Shown here: one piece after another, positions 59,804-64,000 of the stretch
How the letters are laid out: every line of letters starts with the position of its first letter
Position numbering within the stretch: position 1 is the first letter of the stretch
Notes under the pieces: model-generated
What the model saw: the letters and a program-made list of their open reading frames with translations, nothing else
Databases searched by the model: none
What the model was told of the DNA's origin: nothing
Position numbers and translations under genes: made by a program
Assembly (NCBI GenBank): GCA_963712565.1
Contig: CAVQIP010000044.1
Span: 1-64,000, forward strand
Length of the DNA: 64,000 nt
From: VAZQ01 sp963712565
Lineage (GTDB): Bacteria > Pseudomonadota > Alphaproteobacteria > Rhizobiales > Xanthobacteraceae
Reading direction: 5' to 3'

Positions 59804-60178
59804 GATAACTGCGGGACGGCCTGTGAACTTCCCGGGAGGAGGCCATGCGCCGCGCCCGAGTGCAAGCCCACAATCGACCGGCGGGCGCAGACTTTCCACA
59901 TTGCTGCATCGGGGACATCTTCAAGCCCAATCGCTCTCACAGGATGAAGATGTGAACCCGACCGGCACTGTCCGCCGAGAAACCCCCGCAAGCTCCTGAC
60001 AAATGGCGCTTTCTCATAACGACCTCGCCAGTGGCATACGTTGCCCACAGGCCCGGCATAACTCAAGCCGTCGTGGATAGCGTGTGGACGGCGATGTATG
60101 AGTCAAATCAACGCTGCAACAATCACAACAACAAGCTTTAAGATTTAGCTTTGAAGGAACGACGTCGAGCGAGGTCAC
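59804..60178. other. Probable chromosomal replication origin (oriC) between ppsR and hemE
   Basis: In Caulobacter and other alphaproteobacteria oriC adjoins hemE. This 375-base gap fits in position and content. DnaA-box-like nonamers, each with two or three mismatches to TTATCCACA, are CTTTCCACA (59892), TTGCCCACA (60041), CGTGGATAG (60072, reverse) and TGTGGACGG (60083, reverse). A GAGTC methylation site (GANTC, CcrM) is at 60100, and the AT-rich stretch 60105-60150 (AATCACAACAACAAGC, TTTAAGATTTAGC) could unwind. Confidence 0.6.
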
Positions 60179-61213
60179 GTGGTGAATAAATCTCTTCTCG
60201 ACGTTCTCGATCACCGGCAGCGTACTCCGCCGCCGACGTGGCTGATGCGACAGGCCGGTCGCTACCTGCCGGAATACCAGGTCGTGCGGGAGAAGGCCGG
60301 AGGGTTTCTCGACCTCTGCTTCACGCCCGATCTTGCGGCTGAAGTCACGCTGCAACCCGTGCGCCGCTTCGGCTTCGATGCCGCCATCCTGTTCTCCGAC
60401 ATTCTGGTCGTTCCGCATGCGCTCGGGCAGCCGGTGCGGTTCACCGCAGGGGAGGGTCCGCAGCTCGATCCGATCGCGGATCGGGACGAGCTCGGACGCC
60501 TCAAGACGGAGCTCGATCAGGAGTTGCTGGCGCCGATCTACCAGACGATACGGCAGGTGAAGGCGAGTCTTGCGCCGGGGGTCGCGCTGCTGGGCTTCTG
60601 CGGGGCGCCGTGGACCGTCGCCAGCTACATGATTGCCGGTCACGGCACCGCCGACCAGGAGCCCGCGCGGCTGTTCGCGTACAGGGATCCGGAAGGATTG
60701 GCGCTGCTGATCGATAAACTGGTCGATGCGTCCGCCAGCCATCTCATCCGGCAATTGCGAGCCGGGGTCGATGCCGTGCAGATCTTCGATACCTGGGCGG
60801 GAGTTTTGCCGGCGGATGAATTGAGCCGCTGGTGCATCGCGCCCACGCAACGGATCATCGCGGAAGTGCGGCGCCATGTTCCGGGGGCAAAGGTGATCGG
60901 CTTTCCGCGCGGGATCGGCACCGGCCTGCTGCGCTACGTGGAAGAGGTTCCGGTCGATGCCGTCGGGCTCGACTGGACGGTCGATCTCAATTTCGCGCGC
61001 GAGCAGGTGCAGTGGCGGATGCCGGTGCAGGGCAATCTCGATCCGCTGGCGCTGCTCGCCGGCGGCGCCGCGCTCGACCATGCGGTCGACAGCATCCTCG
61101 AGGCGTTCGGCGCGCGGCCTTTCATCTTCAATCTCGGACACGGCATTTTGCCGCAGACGCCGATCGCGCATGTCGAGCAGATGCTCGCGCGCGTGCGCGG
61201 GATGCGGGGTTGA
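60179..61213 (+). CDS. hemE: Uroporphyrinogen decarboxylase
   Basis: 344 residues from GTG 60179 (or GTG 60182). Converts uroporphyrinogen III to coproporphyrinogen III. PPTWLMRQAGRYLPEYQVVR, AAILFSDILVVPHALG with the catalytic Asp, GFCGAPWTVASYMIAGHG and FNLGHGILPQTPIAHVEQML are the defining motifs. Its stop is directly followed by the hemJ start (two bases), so translation is coupled. Being next to the origin, it is expected to have high gene dosage during growth. Confidence 0.97.
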   Translation: MVNKSLLDVLDHRQRTPPPTWLMRQAGRYLPEYQVVREKAGGFLDLCFTPDLAAEVTLQPVRRFGFDAAILFSDILVVPHALGQPVRFTAGEGPQLDPIADRDELGRLKTELDQELLAPIYQTIRQVKASLAPGVALLGFCGAPWTVASYMIAGHGTADQEPARLFAYRDPEGLALLIDKLVDASASHLIRQLRAGVDAVQIFDTWAGVLPADELSRWCIAPTQRIIAEVRRHVPGAKVIGFPRGIGTGLLRYVEEVPVDAVGLDWTVDLNFAREQVQWRMPVQGNLDPLALLAGGAALDHAVDSILEAFGARPFIFNLGHGILPQTPIAHVEQMLARVRGMRG

Positions 61214-61215
61214 TC

Positions 61216-61734
61216 GTGCCGGAGGGCGGGACGCGTTGGTTGCGAGCCGCGGTTGCGATCGCGATCACCGCTGCGCTGGTCGGCCTGCTGGTTCTGTGGC
61301 GGCCGTCGGGTCTCTATCCCTGGCTCAAGGCCGCGCACGTGATCGCCATCATCGCCTGGATGGCGGGAATGCTCTACCTGCCGCGGCTGTTCGTCTATCA
61401 CTGCGAGGCCGAGCCGGGCTCCCGGCAGTCCGAGACCTTCAAGGTGATGGAGCGGCGACTGCTCGGCGTGATCATCAATCCGGCGATGGTGGCGAGCTGG
61501 GGGCTCGGTCTGTGGCTGGCCTGGGACGGCGGCTGGTACGCCGCCGGCTGGCTGCAGGCGAAGGTCGCCCTGGCGCTGATGCTGTCGGGGCTGCACGGTT
61601 TCTTCGTCCGCTGGGTGCGCGACTTCGCCGCCGACCGCAACCGGCACTCGCAAAAATTCTATCGAATTATCAATGAGGTGCCGACGCTGCTGATGATCGG
61701 AATCGTGATCCTGGCGGTGGTCAAGCCGTTCTGA
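61216..61734 (+). CDS. hemJ: Protoporphyrinogen IX oxidase, HemJ type
   Basis: 172 residues from GTG 61216. HemJ (UPF0093) oxidises protoporphyrinogen IX in place of HemG or HemY. LYPWLKAAHVIAIIAWMAGM and LYLPRLFVYHCEAEPGS carry the conserved His and the Leu-Pro-Arg motif. HGFFVRWVRDFAADRNRHSQ and INEVPTLLMIGIVILAVVKP end it. About four or five membrane helices. It follows hemE by two bases and rho lies downstream, the usual order. Its presence agrees with the HemY-like gene at 37.7 kb not being the oxidase. Confidence 0.95.
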   Translation: MPEGGTRWLRAAVAIAITAALVGLLVLWRPSGLYPWLKAAHVIAIIAWMAGMLYLPRLFVYHCEAEPGSRQSETFKVMERRLLGVIINPAMVASWGLGLWLAWDGGWYAAGWLQAKVALALMLSGLHGFFVRWVRDFAADRNRHSQKFYRIINEVPTLLMIGIVILAVVKPF

Positions 61735-62036
61735 TCGCCGCCCGCGGGAGCGATCCGCGCCCAGCTCCGCCCGCCCAGCTCCGCGGGCCGCCATCCACAC
61801 CATCCCATGTCGCGATGCACCGCCGCGCCGGCGCCACTTGCGCGCGGAGGCGTCTTTTCCTATCTTGCCTGCATCTCCCCGAACGCAGGCAGATGCATCC
61901 GAGTCCGGCCCAAGTACGGGACCGGCCGCTGCATCGGGCCCTAAGGCCTGACGCCTCACTCAAGACCTGCGATCCCCCTTCCCTACCCGATCGGCCGCTT
62001 TTTTCAGTCACCGATCCCTCCATAGGACTACCCCGT
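61735..62036. promoter_or_regulatory. Long leader region of rho
   Basis: About 300 bases without a gene. C-rich, G-poor stretches (CTCACTCAAGACCTGC, CCCCCTTCCCTACCC) resemble rut sites, consistent with the known autoregulation of rho by Rho-dependent attenuation in its leader. GATCGGCCGCTTTTTTCAG lies near the end, and a short stem is possible. No strong ribosome-binding site precedes the ATG. Confidence 0.45.
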
Positions 62037-63302
<1,266 letters not shown>

Positions 63303-63307
63303 CGCGC

Positions 63308-63719
63308 CTACTTGTAGAAGCGAGTCGTCTTGAGCCGCGACGACAGGACGAGGCTGTCAAGGCAGGCGCCGGGCTCGCCGGGAGCGCAGGCCGCCACGTC
63401 GTTGACCAGGATCGCACCGATCTGACGGCATTCGTCGTCCACGACGAATGCCCGGACCATGGTCTTGGCGGCGCGCACCGGGCCCATCTCGGTGAGCAGG
63501 CGGCGCAGAATGGCGCCGTCGGTGCCGAAGGTGACGAGATCGAGCTTCATGCTCTCGATCGCGGCGTCGGATTTGTTCTCGATCACGAAGTTCAAGCGAC
63601 AGCGGTTGTCGGCGGGTCTCGATGCTGTTGAGCTCGACCAGCACCTTCTGGTCCGCCGCGAACGCGCCGACCGGCAGCAGTGCTTGCACGATGACGAGCG
63701 CACGCAGCACGCCACGCAT
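63308..63719 (-). pseudogene. Small secreted protein of unknown function, frameshifted
   Basis: ATG 63719 gives a signal peptide (LRALVIVQALLPVGAFAADQ) and KVLVELNSIET. A slip near 63617 leads to CRLNFVIENKSDAAIESMKL, FGTDGAILRRLLTEMGPVRA and VDDECRQIGAILVNDVAACA, ending TTRFYK. The mature domain of about 115 residues has paired cysteines and a beta-sandwich look, like periplasmic Tat-pathway or pilus-chaperone-like small proteins, but I do not recognise the family. Convergent with rho, five bases from its stop. Confidence 0.6.
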
Positions 63720-63838
63720 CTGTGATCTCCGGTGTTGCTGACGCCCCGCGCGCGAGTCATAGACCCATTCATTCCGGCCGGGCAAGCCGCGCCGATGCGA
63801 TGACATCGGGATCGCTTTGGAGCGATTCTGACGCTGCG

Positions 63839-64000
63839 TCAGTGGCGCATGGCGGCCGCAGCTTCCGCGATGGCGGCAGGCTCACTCACCGGCAAGGAGC
63901 AGGTCTCGCCGACGCAGACGAAGGCGGCGGCTTCCGCTCGCGGCCTTGATCTTCTCCGTTGCGGGGTGCGCAGCCGGCAGCGCGGGCGACGCGCGCAGGA
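63839..64000 (-). pseudogene. C-terminus of a thioredoxin-domain protein of the YyaL/SSP411 type (partial, frameshifted)
   Basis: At the window edge the minus strand reads HPATEKIKAASG, then after a slip near 63930 AAAFVCVGETCSLPVSEPAA and IAEAAAAMRH before the stop at 63839. The pattern AxVCxxxTCxxPVxxPxAL is the end of YyaL-type proteins (thioredoxin-like N-terminus, glycosidase-like body). The rest lies outside the window. Confidence 0.55.

Overview
The window is a high-GC chromosomal segment of an alphaproteobacterium of the order Hyphomicrobiales (Rhizobiales), most like the Bradyrhizobium/Xanthobacteraceae group. Three things point there: the block rho-hemJ-hemE-ppsR-maf-coaE-dnaQ with secB-fxsA-tim44-mltA-smr beyond it, the hemC-hemD-mic60-hemY operon divergent from tsaD-gpsA, and a large expansion of Tat-type PF04392 substrate-binding proteins. 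The sequence looks like a draft with many single-base indels: about a dozen genes, including normally essential ones (coaE, tsaD) and acs, mltA and a topoisomerase IB, break frame once or more and resume in another frame.

Layout. 0-7 kb: envelope and metabolic genes (serine hydrolase, beta-helix protein, lytic transglycosylase, CaiB-type CoA transferase, DUF6159 membrane protein) with GC-rich palindromic repeats between them. 7.4-20.4 kb: an accessory island of lower GC. It holds a cysteine desulfurase next to a beta-CASP metallo-beta-lactamase cut by an IS630 element, a four-gene operon of small coiled-coil proteins, a TIR-domain stub, an Mrr-like nuclease, an IS701 element, a DUF4238 protein, a DUF5131 protein and an HTH protein. 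It ends at a displaced 3' half of a tRNA-Arg gene fused to a broken LTXXQ gene. 20.8-25.5 kb: a GcrA-like regulator, a Sel1 protein, and a two- or three-gene unit whose last gene joins a TIR-like domain, a second Rossmann-like domain and a transglutaminase-like cysteine hydrolase. 25.5-31.5 kb: six tandem paralogous substrate-binding-protein genes, each overlapping the next by ATGA. 32-37.2 kb: a patch of small accessory genes ending at an intact tRNA-Thr(CGT) with a duplicated 3' end. 37.7-52.2 kb: the haem operon, tsaD-gpsA-EVE, topoisomerase IB, two small export/respiratory proteins, a Bug-type receptor and acs. 52.4-64 kb: L,D-transpeptidase, smr-mltA-tim44, fxsA, secB, dnaQ-coaE-maf-ppsR, a probable oriC between ppsR and hemE, hemE-hemJ-rho and two broken genes.

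Functionally, the core genes cover haem synthesis (hemC, hemD, hemE, hemJ, hemY-like, mic60), envelope remodelling (two lytic transglycosylases and an L,D-transpeptidase), protein export, DNA replication fidelity and acetate activation. The accessory genes look like defence or mobile cargo. The most unusual signals are: twin-hairpin elements nested at the centre of three different REP-type palindromes, a related hairpin pair inserted in frame inside the CoA-transferase gene, the TIR/transglutaminase operon, and the tandem receptor array with its deleted and scattered relatives.
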